Assembly (NCBI RefSeq): GCF_000282575.1
Contig: NZ_AKJA01000044.1
Coordinates: forward strand, 1 to 64,000
Origin: Herbaspirillum sp. YR522
GTDB lineage: Bacteria > Pseudomonadota > Gammaproteobacteria > Burkholderiales > Burkholderiaceae_D
Reading direction: 5' to 3'
Length of the DNA: 64,000 nucleotides
The translations under genes and the position numbers were made by a program. The notes under the pieces are model-generated. The model was not told the origin of the DNA and ran no database searches. It saw only the letters and a program-made list of their open reading frames with translations. The first letter of the stretch is position 1. The number at the start of each line of letters is the position of its first letter. This document shows positions 1 through 8,748 of the stretch, piece after piece.

Positions 1-312
1 GGCTGCCGCCGCCAGTCCGATCAACAGCGTCGCGCGCGCGCCGTGGACGATCATGGCGGCGATATCCCGGCCCATCGCGTCCGTACCCAGGGGATAGGCC
101 GGATTGCTCAGGGGCCAGGTCTCGGGCGCGGCGACGATGCGCAGCGCATTGCCGGGGTACAGCAAGCCTGCCGCCAGCGCCATGGCAATCACGGCCAGCA
201 GCAGCGACGCACCCAGCAACGCGCCCCGGTGGCGGGCAAAGCGGCCGATGAAATGATCGGGGCGCGCAGACCGGTCGACCGGGGTCGCGATCCCAGTGGA
301 GGATGAAGTCAT
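1..312 (-). CDS. Peptide ABC transporter permease, DppC type (3' part outside window)
   Basis: Only the first 104 codons are present; the gene runs off the left edge. It begins with an ATG one base after the stop of the upstream permease (TGA-C-ATG), so the two are translationally coupled. The visible part has a cytoplasmic N-terminus, one membrane segment at about residues 33-50, and the family signature PLGTDAMGRDI followed by a GARATLLIG stretch, which is typical of the DppC/OppC inner-membrane subunit of dipeptide and oligopeptide importers. It should form the heterodimeric channel with the DppB-type subunit next door. The ATPase genes (DppD/DppF type) would be expected further left, outside the window. 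The family is clear, the substrate is not. Confidence 0.9.
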   Translation of the reverse strand, partial: MTSSSTGIATPVDRSARPDHFIGRFARHRGALLGASLLLAVIAMALAAGLLYPGNALRIVAAPETWPLSNPAYPLGTDAMGRDIAAMIVHGARATLLIGLAAAA

Positions 313-313
313 G

Positions 314-1282
314 TCAATGGCCCTTGATACGTGGATCCAGGCGGGTATAAAGAAGATCGACGGCGATATTGGCCAGGATCACCACCAGCGAGCTGAGCAC
401 CAGGATGCCCAGCACCACCGGATAGTTGCGGCTCATCACGCTGTCGAACAGCACGGCGCCGATCCCCGGCCAGCTGAACACCGCCTCGACCACGATGCTG
501 CCGCGCAGCACAGCCCCCAGTTGCAGGCCGAACAGCGTCACCACCGGCAGCAACGCATTGCGCGCCATGTGATGCAGCACCACCGTGTGGCGCTTCAAGC
601 CCTTGGCGTGGGCGGTGCGTACGTGATCCATGCGACTCACCTCCAGCATCGAGGCGCGCATCACGCGTGCATAGTTGGCGCTGTAGAACAGCCCCAGCGT
701 CAGCGCCGGCAGCACCAGGTGATGGGCGATATCGAGCGCCTGGGACCAGAAGCCATCGTCGAGACCGATGGTGACCATGCCGCCGACCGGAAACCAGCCC
801 AGCTTCACGCAGAACAGGATGATCAGCATGATCCCAAGCCAGAAGCTGGGCGCGGCAAAGCACAGCACGGCCAACACCGACACGGCGGTGTCCCACCAGG
901 TATTGACCTTGAGCGCCGAGACGATGCCGGCGGCCGAGCCGACCAGCACCGCGATGACCAGTGCCGCCAGCATCAGCAACAGGGTCGCCGGCAGATGTGC
1001 CAGCAACACATCGATGACCGGCAGGTTGTGGCGATACGAATAGCCCAGGTCCAGCCGTGCCACCGACCCGATGTACTTGAGCAGCTGCATGGCTGGCGGC
1101 TGGTCCATGCCATAGGTCACGCGCAGGCGCTCGATCATGGCCGGATCGGTCACCTGCTGCTCGGCCGTCATCACATCCAGGAAGGTACCGGGCACCATCT
1201 GGATCAACGTGAAGTTCAGTACCACCACGCCAAGCAGCAGCGGGATCGCCTGCACCAGGCGCCGCAGGATAAGCGAAAGCAT
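314..1282 (-). CDS. Peptide ABC transporter permease, DppB type
   Basis: The 322-residue inner-membrane protein has the DppB/OppB layout: an N-terminal membrane segment starting MLSLILRRLVQAIPLL, a periplasmic region containing LGYSYRHNLPV, and then about five further membrane segments. The EAA-type cytoplasmic loop is visible as the stretch around RTAHAKGLKRHTVVLHH, near residues 220-235, where the ATPase docks. The length fits the family (about 305-340). It lies 9 bases after the binding-protein gene and one base before the DppC-type gene, all on one strand, so the three form one import unit. Substrate class (peptide, or another SBP_bac_5 ligand such as nickel or a sugar) cannot be decided from the permease alone. 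Confidence 0.93.
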   Translation of the reverse strand: MLSLILRRLVQAIPLLLGVVVLNFTLIQMVPGTFLDVMTAEQQVTDPAMIERLRVTYGMDQPPAMQLLKYIGSVARLDLGYSYRHNLPVIDVLLAHLPATLLLMLAALVIAVLVGSAAGIVSALKVNTWWDTAVSVLAVLCFAAPSFWLGIMLIILFCVKLGWFPVGGMVTIGLDDGFWSQALDIAHHLVLPALTLGLFYSANYARVMRASMLEVSRMDHVRTAHAKGLKRHTVVLHHMARNALLPVVTLFGLQLGAVLRGSIVVEAVFSWPGIGAVLFDSVMSRNYPVVLGILVLSSLVVILANIAVDLLYTRLDPRIKGH

Positions 1283-1291
1283 GTGCGGTCC

Positions 1292-2926
1292 TCAACTGTC
1301 GAGCCAGGCGTCGTCCAGCGCTTCGCCCTGGGCATTGGCGCCGGTGGTGGCATTGCGCACCTTCCTGTTGGCCAGCGTGAAGGCCTGGATCTCCACCAGT
1401 GGCACGATGGGCACGTCGGTCGAGGCCAACCGGGCGAAATCGGCCGCCAGTTTCTTGCGCGCCCGCGGATCGGTCTCGACCATCAGGCGCGTCACCAGCG
1501 CATCCATTTCCCGGCTGGAGTAACCGGTGGCGTTGCGGAACGCGGCGCCCTTGACGATGCCATCGGTGGTGAAGAACTGGGTAACGATGGGTACCGGTTC
1601 CAGCGGCGCGGTGAAGTTGGAAATGGCGATGTCGTAGTCGTAGTCGCCGTAGATCCGCTTGAGGGCGGTGGCGCGGTCGACCGAGTCGAGCTTGACGCCG
1701 ATGCCGATGTCTTCCAGCGCCTGCTTGAGGTATTGGCCCAGCTTGGCGTTCTCCTCGAACCAGGCCGCCGCCACCAGGTTGACCGTGAAGCGCCTGCCAT
1801 CCTTGAGCGGCAGGCCGGCCGCATCCAGCAGCGCGCCCGCCTTCTTCGGATCGAACGGGTAGCGCGGCACGTCCTCGGTGAAGAATTGCGTGTTGCTGCT
1901 GAAGATGGGCGAGATGGCCGGCTTGCCTCGGCCGTAGTAGATGGTGTCGACGATGAACTGGCGATTGATCGCATACAGGATCGCCTGGCGCACCTCGCGC
2001 CGCTTGACGTGTTCGCGGCGCTGGTTGAATTCCAACGTCGAGGTCCAGGCGGAGTTTTCATAACCGCGGGTGTCGAGCACCACCTTGCCAGTCTTGAGCA
2101 GGCGATCGATATCGCGCGCCGGCACCGGGCTCGAATAGGCGACCGACAACTCGCCCGTTTCCAGCGCCGCCGCGCGCGAGGCGGGGTCGCCCCACCAGCG
2201 GATGATCAGCTTGTCGAGATAGGGACGGCCAGGGCGCCAGTAGTTCTGGTTGCGCGCATATTGCACATGGCTGCCGCGCACCCACTGGCCGTACTTCCAG
2301 GGCCCGGTGCCCACCGGGGTGTTGTTGAGCGGGTTGGTGATCAGGTCCCGGCCTTCATAGAGGTGGCGCGGCACCACCAGCTGGTACTGCCCGGCCAGGA
2401 TGGACTTGAGGAAGAACTCCGGCGTGGGCTGGTCGAAGTGCAGCACCACCGTATGTGCGTCGCTGGCCTCGACCCGACTCAGGCTCTTGAGGGCGACACC
2501 GGCCGAGATCGGTTTCCAGTGATGGATGAAGTTGAATACCACGTCCTTGGCATCGAAGTCGGCGCCGTCATGCCACTTGACGCCCTGGCGCAACTTGATC
2601 GTGTATTGCCTGAAGTCGGCCGATGGCGTGATCGACTCTGCCAGCACCGGCTGGAACTCGAGCTTTTCATCGAGCTTGAGCAGCCTTTCCAGGATCTTGG
2701 TCGAGGTCTGGAACGGGCTCGATCCACCGCCGCCAGGCACGAACAGCGCCTGCGGTTCGAGGCCGCCCCAGCTGGCCACCAGCGTGCCACCACGCCGTGG
2801 CGCGGCAGCCTGTGCGCCCTGTGCGGCCTGTGCTGCCAGCGGCGACCAGGCATAGCTGGCCGCGAGCACCGCGCCGCAAGCGCTGTGAAGAAGAAAATGT
2901 CGACGTGACGGTACCTGCTTGCTCAT
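1292..2926 (-). CDS. Periplasmic substrate-binding protein, SBP_bac_5 family, Tat signal
   Basis: The 544-residue product binds the substrate for the adjacent DppB/DppC permeases. The start was set at the ATG giving MSKQVPSRRHFLLH, because a twin-arginine motif (SRRHFLL, residues 7-13) sits immediately inside it, followed by a hydrophobic stretch and an AQA-type cleavage region near residue 33. A longer open frame upstream only overlaps the thioesterase gene. The mature protein shows the family opening GGTLVASWGG and the typical KLRQGVKWHDGADFDAKDVVFNF segment found in peptide-binding proteins such as DppA and OppA. The gene starts 11 bases after the thioesterase stop. Tat export suggests that it folds before secretion. 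The ligand is unknown. Confidence 0.92.
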   Translation of the reverse strand: MSKQVPSRRHFLLHSACGAVLAASYAWSPLAAQAAQGAQAAAPRRGGTLVASWGGLEPQALFVPGGGGSSPFQTSTKILERLLKLDEKLEFQPVLAESITPSADFRQYTIKLRQGVKWHDGADFDAKDVVFNFIHHWKPISAGVALKSLSRVEASDAHTVVLHFDQPTPEFFLKSILAGQYQLVVPRHLYEGRDLITNPLNNTPVGTGPWKYGQWVRGSHVQYARNQNYWRPGRPYLDKLIIRWWGDPASRAAALETGELSVAYSSPVPARDIDRLLKTGKVVLDTRGYENSAWTSTLEFNQRREHVKRREVRQAILYAINRQFIVDTIYYGRGKPAISPIFSSNTQFFTEDVPRYPFDPKKAGALLDAAGLPLKDGRRFTVNLVAAAWFEENAKLGQYLKQALEDIGIGVKLDSVDRATALKRIYGDYDYDIAISNFTAPLEPVPIVTQFFTTDGIVKGAAFRNATGYSSREMDALVTRLMVETDPRARKKLAADFARLASTDVPIVPLVEIQAFTLANRKVRNATTGANAQGEALDDAWLDS

Positions 2927-2937
2927 GATGCGTCCCT

Positions 2938-3369
2938 TCAGACTGGTAGCGTGGAGTAGGTGGCACGACCGATGGCCACCAGCACCCCTTGGTCGTTGAA
3001 CAGGTCGACGTCGGCGGTGCCGACCGACTTGCCGGCGCGGCGCACGATGGCCACCGCCAGCAGGTCGGTATCGATCGCCGGGCGCAGATAGTCCACGCGG
3101 AAATTGATGGTGGGCAGGCCGCGTCCCAGCTGCATGCCGACCGCAAAGTCGCCCACCGTGTCGATGATGGCGGCCAGCGGCCCGCCGTGCCATTGACGGC
3201 TTTGTGCCCCGCGCTCGAACTCGGCGCGAAAGGGCGCGGCCACGGTGAGCCGGGCACGTTCGTGGTCCACCTCGCGCACCTGCAGCGCCAATGACGCGAT
3301 GAACGGCGAACGGTCGAAATACGCCTGGATGGCGGCCGCGTCGAGGCGGCCTGGATTCGCTATGCTCAT
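2938..3369 (-). CDS. PaaI-family hotdog thioesterase
   Basis: The 143-residue protein has the single hotdog-fold length and the PaaI/4HBT pattern: the HGGPLAAIIDTVGDFAVG segment at about residues 65-82, with a conserved His-Gly-Gly and an acidic residue on the central helix, and a later DYLRPAIDTDL strand. Such enzymes hydrolyse acyl-CoA thioesters in the cytoplasm. The start ATG overlaps the stop of the upstream oxidoreductase gene by four bases (ATGA), so it is co-translated. Being inside an importer operon suggests it releases an acyl product made from the imported compound, but the substrate is inference. Confidence 0.85.
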   Translation of the reverse strand: MSIANPGRLDAAAIQAYFDRSPFIASLALQVREVDHERARLTVAAPFRAEFERGAQSRQWHGGPLAAIIDTVGDFAVGMQLGRGLPTINFRVDYLRPAIDTDLLAVAIVRRAGKSVGTADVDLFNDQGVLVAIGRATYSTLPV

Positions 3370-4379
3370 GCGCCCACCAACACCTTGCCGAACACATTGC
3401 GTGCCTCGATCGAGGCCAGTGCCTGCGCGCCTTCATCGAGTGGCCACTGGCGATCGATCAGCACCTTCAGTTGCCCGCCCTGGACCAGTTCCAGCAAGCG
3501 ATGCAGGTCGTCGCGCTCCCAGCCGTTGGAACCCAGGACCTGCAGCTCGAAGGTCCAGATGAAGCGCAGGTCCTCCTTCGGGTCGAAGCCGGCGGTGGCG
3601 CCACAGGTAAGCACCCGCCCGCCGACGCGCAGGCAACGCAGCGACTTGACCCAGGTATCGCCGCCGGTGAAGTTGACCACCACATCGACGCCGCCCGGCG
3701 GCCCGTTGCGGCGACGCCCCGGCTTGCCGTAGCGGCTGTAGATCGCCTTGACGAAGTCTTCTTCGTTGTAGAGGATGACGTCGTCCGCGCCCAGCGCGCG
3801 CAGGCGCTCGGCCTTCTCCGCCGAGCCGGCCGCGGCGATCACGGTGGCGCCGGCCAGCTTGGCCAATTGCACCGCACCGACCCCGACGCCGCCGCTGGCA
3901 CCCAGGATCAGGACCTTCTCGCCGGCCTTGATGCGTCCGATGGTTTCGATCATGCGCAGTGCCGTGCCGTAGGCCACCGGCAGGGCCGCGGCCTCGGCAA
4001 AGCCGACCTGCTCCGGCAGCCGGATCAGTTGATGGGCGCCGACGCGGCACAGCTCGGCCAGTCCGCCGTGGATGGTCTCGCCCACCAGCCCGCCGTTGAC
4101 GCGGTCGATGGGGTCCACCAATACCCGGTCACCGGTCTTCCAGTGCTTGACGTTGGCGCCGACCTCGGCGATCTCGCCGGCCACGTCCAGGCCGATGATG
4201 ATGGGAAAGTCGAGGCGGATGCCGGGCATGCCGCGGCGGGTGAACACATCGTGGTAGTTCAGCGATGATGCGCGCACGCGCACCACCACGTCATCGGGGC
4301 CGGCCTTGGGATCGGGGAAATCGTTATCCAGCGTCAACTTGTCGTTGCCGCCGTGTTCATGCAGGACGATTGCTTTCAT
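3366..4379 (-). CDS. MDR-family NAD(P)-dependent alcohol dehydrogenase/quinone oxidoreductase
   Basis: The 337-residue enzyme is of the medium-chain dehydrogenase/reductase superfamily. The ATG at 4379 was chosen (MKAIVLHEHGG) because it is the classic MDR N-terminus and has GAAGAG just upstream; the only earlier in-frame codon is a TTG that nearly touches the previous gene. The GroES-like half contains LGLDVAGEIAEVG-type sequence at about 66-80, and the Rossmann half has the nucleotide-binding GASGGVGVGAVQLAK at about 160-175. A classical catalytic-zinc GHE motif is not evident, so a zinc-free quinone oxidoreductase-like enzyme is as likely as a zinc alcohol dehydrogenase. It starts 18 bases after the peptidase gene and overlaps the thioesterase. 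Confidence 0.85.
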   Translation of the reverse strand: MKAIVLHEHGGNDKLTLDNDFPDPKAGPDDVVVRVRASSLNYHDVFTRRGMPGIRLDFPIIIGLDVAGEIAEVGANVKHWKTGDRVLVDPIDRVNGGLVGETIHGGLAELCRVGAHQLIRLPEQVGFAEAAALPVAYGTALRMIETIGRIKAGEKVLILGASGGVGVGAVQLAKLAGATVIAAAGSAEKAERLRALGADDVILYNEEDFVKAIYSRYGKPGRRRNGPPGGVDVVVNFTGGDTWVKSLRCLRVGGRVLTCGATAGFDPKEDLRFIWTFELQVLGSNGWERDDLHRLLELVQGGQLKVLIDRQWPLDEGAQALASIEARNVFGKVLVGA

Positions 4380-4397
4380 GGTCTCTTCGGTCAATGG

Positions 4398-5504
4398 TTA
4401 CCAGGCGCCCAGGCCGTGCAGCGCCTGGTCTGTGATCTGTACGCCGTGGTCGATCACGGACTGGCGCCAGACGCCGGAATAGGGGACGAAGGCATCGATC
4501 AGGTCGAGCCGCAGGTTGTGCTCGCGCGTGGCATCCGGATTCTTCGTCGAGTGAAAACGCAGCCACTGGTCCAGTCGCAGCGCCTGGCGCATGTGCTGTC
4601 CGCGGGTACCGAACTCGACCACGGCGCCGGCGATCCTGCGTCCCGGCAGGAAGCTCTCCACGCCGCGAAACACCAGGCCCTGGTAGTTCGGTCGTGCCAG
4701 GCCATGCGGGCGCTGGTCCAGCACCCGCTCGCTGCCCCACCAGGCGGCGGCCTGCCGCTGCTCCTGGCTGCCTTCCTGGTTGAAGCACAGGAAGAACGGC
4801 TCGCCATACTCGCCAATGCCGGTGTGCCAGTCGATCAGCGCCACCTTCTCGCTATGGGCCAGGTGATCGCCCAGGATCGCTTCGAGCGTCAGGTTGGACC
4901 ATTCGCGCTGCTGGCCGCCGTAGACCAGCCCGTCAGGATGACTGTACTGGCCGCTGGCGGTGGCGTTGAAGGTGGCGTCGTCGCCATGGATGCTACGGAA
5001 TGCATCGATGGCCCGGCGCACGGCATCCTGGCCGGCGTCGGTCCATTCGGCCGGCAGCAGGTGCGGGTGCAACGCATCGTAGGATGCGTTGGCAGGCGGC
5101 TGCCGGCTGAAGTCGATGAAATTGCGATTGAGGTCGACGTTGTTTTCGGTGGTACGGGTCTGATATGCCCACCCATAGGGGTTGATCGCATGCACCAGCA
5201 CTACGTTGGTGTCGGCCGGCAGGGCGGCCGCTCCCGCGCTGGCCAGCCAGGCGATCTGTGCGGCCGATCCGGCAGCGCCTTCCAGGCCGTGTGTGCCACT
5301 GATCAACAGCAGCGTGCGCGCGGCTTTTTCAGGACCCAGGCGAGCCACGTCCACGCTCAGCGTCTGGCCGTCGGGCCCTGGCTGGTGCGGATGGACATAG
5401 CGCTGCAGCACGCCGCCGACGGCCTGTGCCTGTGCCGTGAAGCGGGCGCGGCCATCGGCATAGTCGCGCCCGAAGACCTGCCAGCTTTCGAGGTGCCGGC
5501 TCAT
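4398..5504 (-). CDS. M14-type zinc carboxypeptidase, DUF2817 family
   Basis: The 368-residue protein has an M14-like zinc peptidase core. The zinc ligands are His72 and Glu75 in THGLEG, with His227 in DWHTG as the third, and Glu297 in VVEFGT fits the catalytic glutamate. The NPYGW segment (108-112) and NNVDLNRNF (121-129) match the DUF2817 branch. No signal peptide is present, so it acts in the cytoplasm. Its start overlaps the stop of the VOC gene by four bases. In an operon with a peptide-type ABC importer, trimming of an imported peptide or amide is a natural guess, but the cleaved bond is not known. Confidence 0.85.
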   Translation of the reverse strand: MSRHLESWQVFGRDYADGRARFTAQAQAVGGVLQRYVHPHQPGPDGQTLSVDVARLGPEKAARTLLLISGTHGLEGAAGSAAQIAWLASAGAAALPADTNVVLVHAINPYGWAYQTRTTENNVDLNRNFIDFSRQPPANASYDALHPHLLPAEWTDAGQDAVRRAIDAFRSIHGDDATFNATASGQYSHPDGLVYGGQQREWSNLTLEAILGDHLAHSEKVALIDWHTGIGEYGEPFFLCFNQEGSQEQRQAAAWWGSERVLDQRPHGLARPNYQGLVFRGVESFLPGRRIAGAVVEFGTRGQHMRQALRLDQWLRFHSTKNPDATREHNLRLDLIDAFVPYSGVWRQSVIDHGVQITDQALHGLGAW

Positions 5505-6361
5505 GGCTGGTCCTCCTGCACGAATACCTGCAGGGCGCCGGCGCTGTGCGCGGGGTCGACCACGATCTCGTGTCCGGTATCCCGGAACGGCACCGCATTG
5601 GCGCCCAGCACCTTGCGCGTGGTGGCGATGTCGCGCACTTCGATGATGGAACCGGCGAACCAGACGTCGCCCAGCGCGGCTGGCAGCTTCACGCCTGGAT
5701 AGCGCGCCGAGAAGGCCGCCGGCGTCAGGAACCGCACCCGCAGCGAGTCGCGGCGCAACTGCCAGCCATCATCGTGCGCGGCGCCGACCGAGATGGCGCC
5801 GAATGCCTGCCGGTACCGGTCGCGCAGGCCGTTCGGGGCGGGGTGCACCACCACCAGGGTCTTGATGCGACGCGCCGTATTGGGGTGGTCCTGCCATTCG
5901 GGACGAAACACCAGGTGGCGCGTCTGGTGCCCACAGGTAAAGTAGTCCGGCACGCCGAACGCGCCCTGCGGAAAATTCAGGTTCAGCCATGCCGCATCTT
6001 CGGCGCCCTGCGCCAGGTGGACCGGACGGCCACCGCTGACCAGTGCCTCGGTCTGGATGTCGACGCTGGCCAGTTCGCGCTGGACGGCGGCGCTGTCGGT
6101 GGTCTGCAAGGCAACTGCTACTGGGCCCTCATAGTGATCGGGATAATGTTTGAAGCGCGAGGTCGCCCGCAGTTCTGCCGGAAAGTACAGCAACTCGAGG
6201 TAATTGGCATCCAGCACCAGCGTCTGGTTGCGGGTGCCGGTGTGATGGCGCCCTTGCGGCGCGAGGGAAAAACCGAGTTTCTGGTATTGCTGGGTGGCAG
6301 ACTCCAGATCGTTGACGCGGATGATGTAATGATCCAGTCCGGTCACGGATGGCAGCGACAT
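5501..6361 (-). CDS. VOC-superfamily glyoxalase-like protein (Glyoxalase_3 type)
   Basis: This is the first gene of the seven-gene minus-strand run. The 286-residue protein opens with TGLDHYIIRVNDLE, the first beta-alpha-beta unit of a vicinal-oxygen-chelate fold with His11 as a likely metal ligand; NQTLVLDANYLELL follows in the next strand set. A second, weaker repeat occupies the C-terminal half. The start is the ATG at 6361, eight bases after a strong AAGGAG; an upstream frame extension has no ribosome site. The Shine-Dalgarno is partly inside a perfect hairpin (see 6370-6394). The family includes glyoxalases, fosfomycin enzymes and extradiol dioxygenases, so the reaction is open. Confidence 0.82.
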   Translation of the reverse strand: MSLPSVTGLDHYIIRVNDLESATQQYQKLGFSLAPQGRHHTGTRNQTLVLDANYLELLYFPAELRATSRFKHYPDHYEGPVAVALQTTDSAAVQRELASVDIQTEALVSGGRPVHLAQGAEDAAWLNLNFPQGAFGVPDYFTCGHQTRHLVFRPEWQDHPNTARRIKTLVVVHPAPNGLRDRYRQAFGAISVGAAHDDGWQLRRDSLRVRFLTPAAFSARYPGVKLPAALGDVWFAGSIIEVRDIATTRKVLGANAVPFRDTGHEIVVDPAHSAGALQVFVQEDQP

Positions 6362-6759
6362 CTGATGCTCCTTGCACATTGGGGAGGTGCAAGGTTGCAT
6401 GCGAATCCGGCATCGGGAAACGAAGCATTTCGAATATTTATATGAGCCCACGGCCGCCGCGCCGGCGCCGAAAGCGAGCCGGCTGTGATCAGCTCAGCGA
6501 TGCAGTTGCAGCACGGGCGATGCCGCCAACAGGGTTTGCGTGCATGCGTACCGGCGTGAAGCTACGGCTCGGCCGGCGCCGCCTGTCCGTCTCGCACGAC
6601 TTCTCGGCGCTGGGCCATGTCGCCGATCACATCTTGTCATGAAGCGCGACGAGATCAGTGATCCGGCAGCTCACCGGGTGCAGCAACGCATAATGCGCAG
6701 GCCAGGCGCTGAGCGTGTTGCGGGAGGCTGCAATCGGGCCTGTGCTGTGACGCCCAGGG
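6362..6759. other. Intergenic region between the MCP stop and the VOC operon start
   Basis: No credible gene is seen. It should hold the promoter of the seven-gene operon: the minus strand has an AT-rich TATAAATATT stretch about 75-80 bases before the VOC start that could include a -10 element, but no good -35 was found. The sequence GCCGGC occurs twice around 6470-6482 and can pair as a short stem. Short open frames here look like GC-rich noise. Confidence 0.5.
6370..6394 (-). promoter_or_regulatory. Leader hairpin overlapping the Shine-Dalgarno of the VOC-peptidase-ABC operon
   Basis: Perfect inverted repeat CCTTGCAC / GTGCAAGG with a 9-base loop, directly 5' of the VOC start. In the minus-strand RNA the 3' arm ends in AAGG, the first four bases of the AAGGAG ribosome site, and the loop carries CUCCCC, which could also pair with GGAG. 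It may be an RNA hairpin limiting translation, or the DNA palindrome may be a repressor operator; the sequence alone does not separate these. Confidence 0.5.
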
Positions 6760-8391
6760 TTACACCCGCGTGGCCAGCGCCGGTCGTGCCTGGCGAGCAA
6801 ATCCCAGTGGCTCGTGTTGCGTCGGCGCCGCCAGGCCGACGGCGCTTGCATCCCTGAGCGCGAATACGCTCACCAGCTGCGCCAGCACTTTGGCTTCGTC
6901 CTTCATCGAGGTGGCCGCAGCGGCGATTTCTTCGACCAGGGCTGCGTTCTTTTGCGTGACATCGTCGATCAGGTTGATCGAGTCGCTGATCTGCACGATG
7001 CCGGAGGCCTGTTCCTGGCTGGAGGAACTGATGGTTTCAATCACCTTCACCACCTGGCCGACGCTATCGACCACCTCGAGGATGGTCTGGCCGGCCTGGT
7101 CGACCAGGGTCGTGCCGGCGCCCACGCGACCGACCGAATCGGTGATCAGCGCCTTGATTTCCTTGGCCGCGCCCGCAGAGCGTTGCGCCAGGCTGCGCAC
7201 CTCGGAGGCGACCACCGCAAAGCCGCGCCCCTGTTCGCCAGCCCTGGCCGCTTCCACCGCCGCGTTCAAGGCCAGGATATTGGTCTGGAAGGCAATGCCG
7301 TCGATCACGCCGATGATATTGGCGATCTCGCGCGAAGAGGTATTGATGGCGGCCATCGTCTCGACCACCCGTTCGACCACCTGGCCGCCGCGCGCGGCCA
7401 CTTCGCTGGCGGCACCGGCGTTGTGGCTGGCCCGCGTGGCGTTCTCGGCGTTGACCTTGATGGTGCCGGCGATCTGCTCGGTGGCGGCGGCGGTTTCTTC
7501 CAGCGACGAGGCTTGCTGCTCGGTGCGGATGGAAAGATCCATGTTGCCGGCGGCAATCTCGGAGGACGCCAGCGCGATGCGTTCGATGCTCTTGCGGATA
7601 TCCGTCACCAATGCGTTCAGGCCCTGGTTCATCAGGCGCAGCGCACTCATCAACTGCCCCACTTCATCGCGTGAGCGCACCTCGATGTCGGCGCCCAGGT
7701 CGCCCTTGGCCACGCGCTCGGCCAGCACCACGGCATCGGCCAGTGGGCGCACGATGGAGCGGGTCAGCACCTGCGCTATCGCCGCGCCGATCAATACGGC
7801 GGCCGCCACCAGCGCCAGCAGGATGTTGCGGCTGCGTTGCGCGGTACGTTCGATATCGGCGTTGATGGTATCGATCTGCTGGCGCTGGGCAGTCAGCATT
7901 TCCTGCATCAGGGCCAGGAACTGGCGCGATACCGGAAGATATTCCTGCTCCAGTATCTGCATGGCTTGCTCGGAGTTGCCGCTCGCCTTCAATTGCGAGA
8001 CCCGGTCGCGCACGTTGAGATATTTCTTTCGTTGTTCGCCGATGCGGGCAAACAATTGCTTCTCGTCGTCGCTCTCGAGCAGCTCACCGATATTCTTCTG
8101 CAGCACGTCCGACCCGCTTGGGCCGGCGCTCTTGGGCGTGGCCAGAAACGCTGCCAGCGAGGTGTCGCTGCTCTTGGCAATGGCCGTGGTGCGCATTACC
8201 CCCGATTCGATGGCCCGGTACCAGTCGCTGCTCAGGCGTTCCTTGGTCAAGGGCTTGTTCATCATGGCAGCCGAGGCGGCGCTGAGATTCTGGAGATTCC
8301 AGATCGCGATGCCTGCGGTGGTGCAGGACAGAACGAGGATGATGCCCATGCCGACCCGTAGCCGGTTGCCGATCTTGAAGTTTGCGAACAC
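6760..8391 (-). CDS. Methyl-accepting chemotaxis protein
   Basis: The 543-residue transmembrane chemoreceptor has membrane segment 1 at about 12-30, a periplasmic four-helix-type sensor region (about 35-188) and membrane segment 2 near 190-212. A HAMP domain (about 213-265) and a long cytoplasmic coiled coil follow. The signalling tip reads [18 protein letters not shown], and [17 protein letters not shown] is a methylation-site type motif. The C-terminus has no CheR-tethering pentapeptide. Translation starts at GTG with GGGGAT upstream. It signals to CheA/CheW, none of which are in the window. The ligand is unknown. Upstream on the minus strand is GCCGATAC, similar to a sigma-28 -10 element, but no matching -35 was seen. 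Confidence 0.95.
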   Translation of the reverse strand: MFANFKIGNRLRVGMGIILVLSCTTAGIAIWNLQNLSAASAAMMNKPLTKERLSSDWYRAIESGVMRTTAIAKSSDTSLAAFLATPKSAGPSGSDVLQKNIGELLESDDEKQLFARIGEQRKKYLNVRDRVSQLKASGNSEQAMQILEQEYLPVSRQFLALMQEMLTAQRQQIDTINADIERTAQRSRNILLALVAAAVLIGAAIAQVLTRSIVRPLADAVVLAERVAKGDLGADIEVRSRDEVGQLMSALRLMNQGLNALVTDIRKSIERIALASSEIAAGNMDLSIRTEQQASSLEETAAATEQIAGTIKVNAENATRASHNAGAASEVAARGGQVVERVVETMAAINTSSREIANIIGVIDGIAFQTNILALNAAVEAARAGEQGRGFAVVASEVRSLAQRSAGAAKEIKALITDSVGRVGAGTTLVDQAGQTILEVVDSVGQVVKVIETISSSSQEQASGIVQISDSINLIDDVTQKNAALVEEIAAAATSMKDEAKVLAQLVSVFALRDASAVGLAAPTQHEPLGFARQARPALATRV

Positions 8392-8748
8392 GCTTATCCC
8401 CGCTCAATGATGCGATTGTCACCGCCGACGAGAGGTTTCCCGTCGGAAATTGATTGATTGAAATGGTTTGCTGTGCGATACGATGTATCGGCAGGAGTGA
8501 TTATACGTGTCGCAGCAAGACGCCGGCAACAGCGTCGGGCCTGACTTTGCGGGCGACGACGGGATTGTTGTTCAGCTGGTACAGAGCACCGGCGCGGCAA
8601 ATTCCGGCGCAGGACAGCTGCCGTCGCGAAGTGGTTGTGAGGATTTCGCTGGCATTGACCAATACTCACTAGGCTTGCCTGTGCGCCAACTGATATCAAA
8701 TAGCGCATTGCCTCGGCGATCTAATTCATTGGCACGTCGTCGGGACGG
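8392..8748. other. Spacer between intact and truncated chemoreceptor genes
   Basis: The region contains the promoter side of the intact chemoreceptor. It has a perfect 13-base palindrome GATACGATGTATC at 8477-8489 and a repeated ATTGATTGATTG at about 8449-8460. No N-terminal chemoreceptor sequence is recognisable here for the fragment that follows, so the missing part of that gene was deleted or replaced, not just frame-shifted. Confidence 0.5.

Noticed and set aside
296-2908. Very long plus-strand open frame opposite the permease and binding-protein genes
   Set aside because: Gln/His/Arg-rich product without domains; it is the shadow of two well-supported minus-strand genes in GC-rich DNA.
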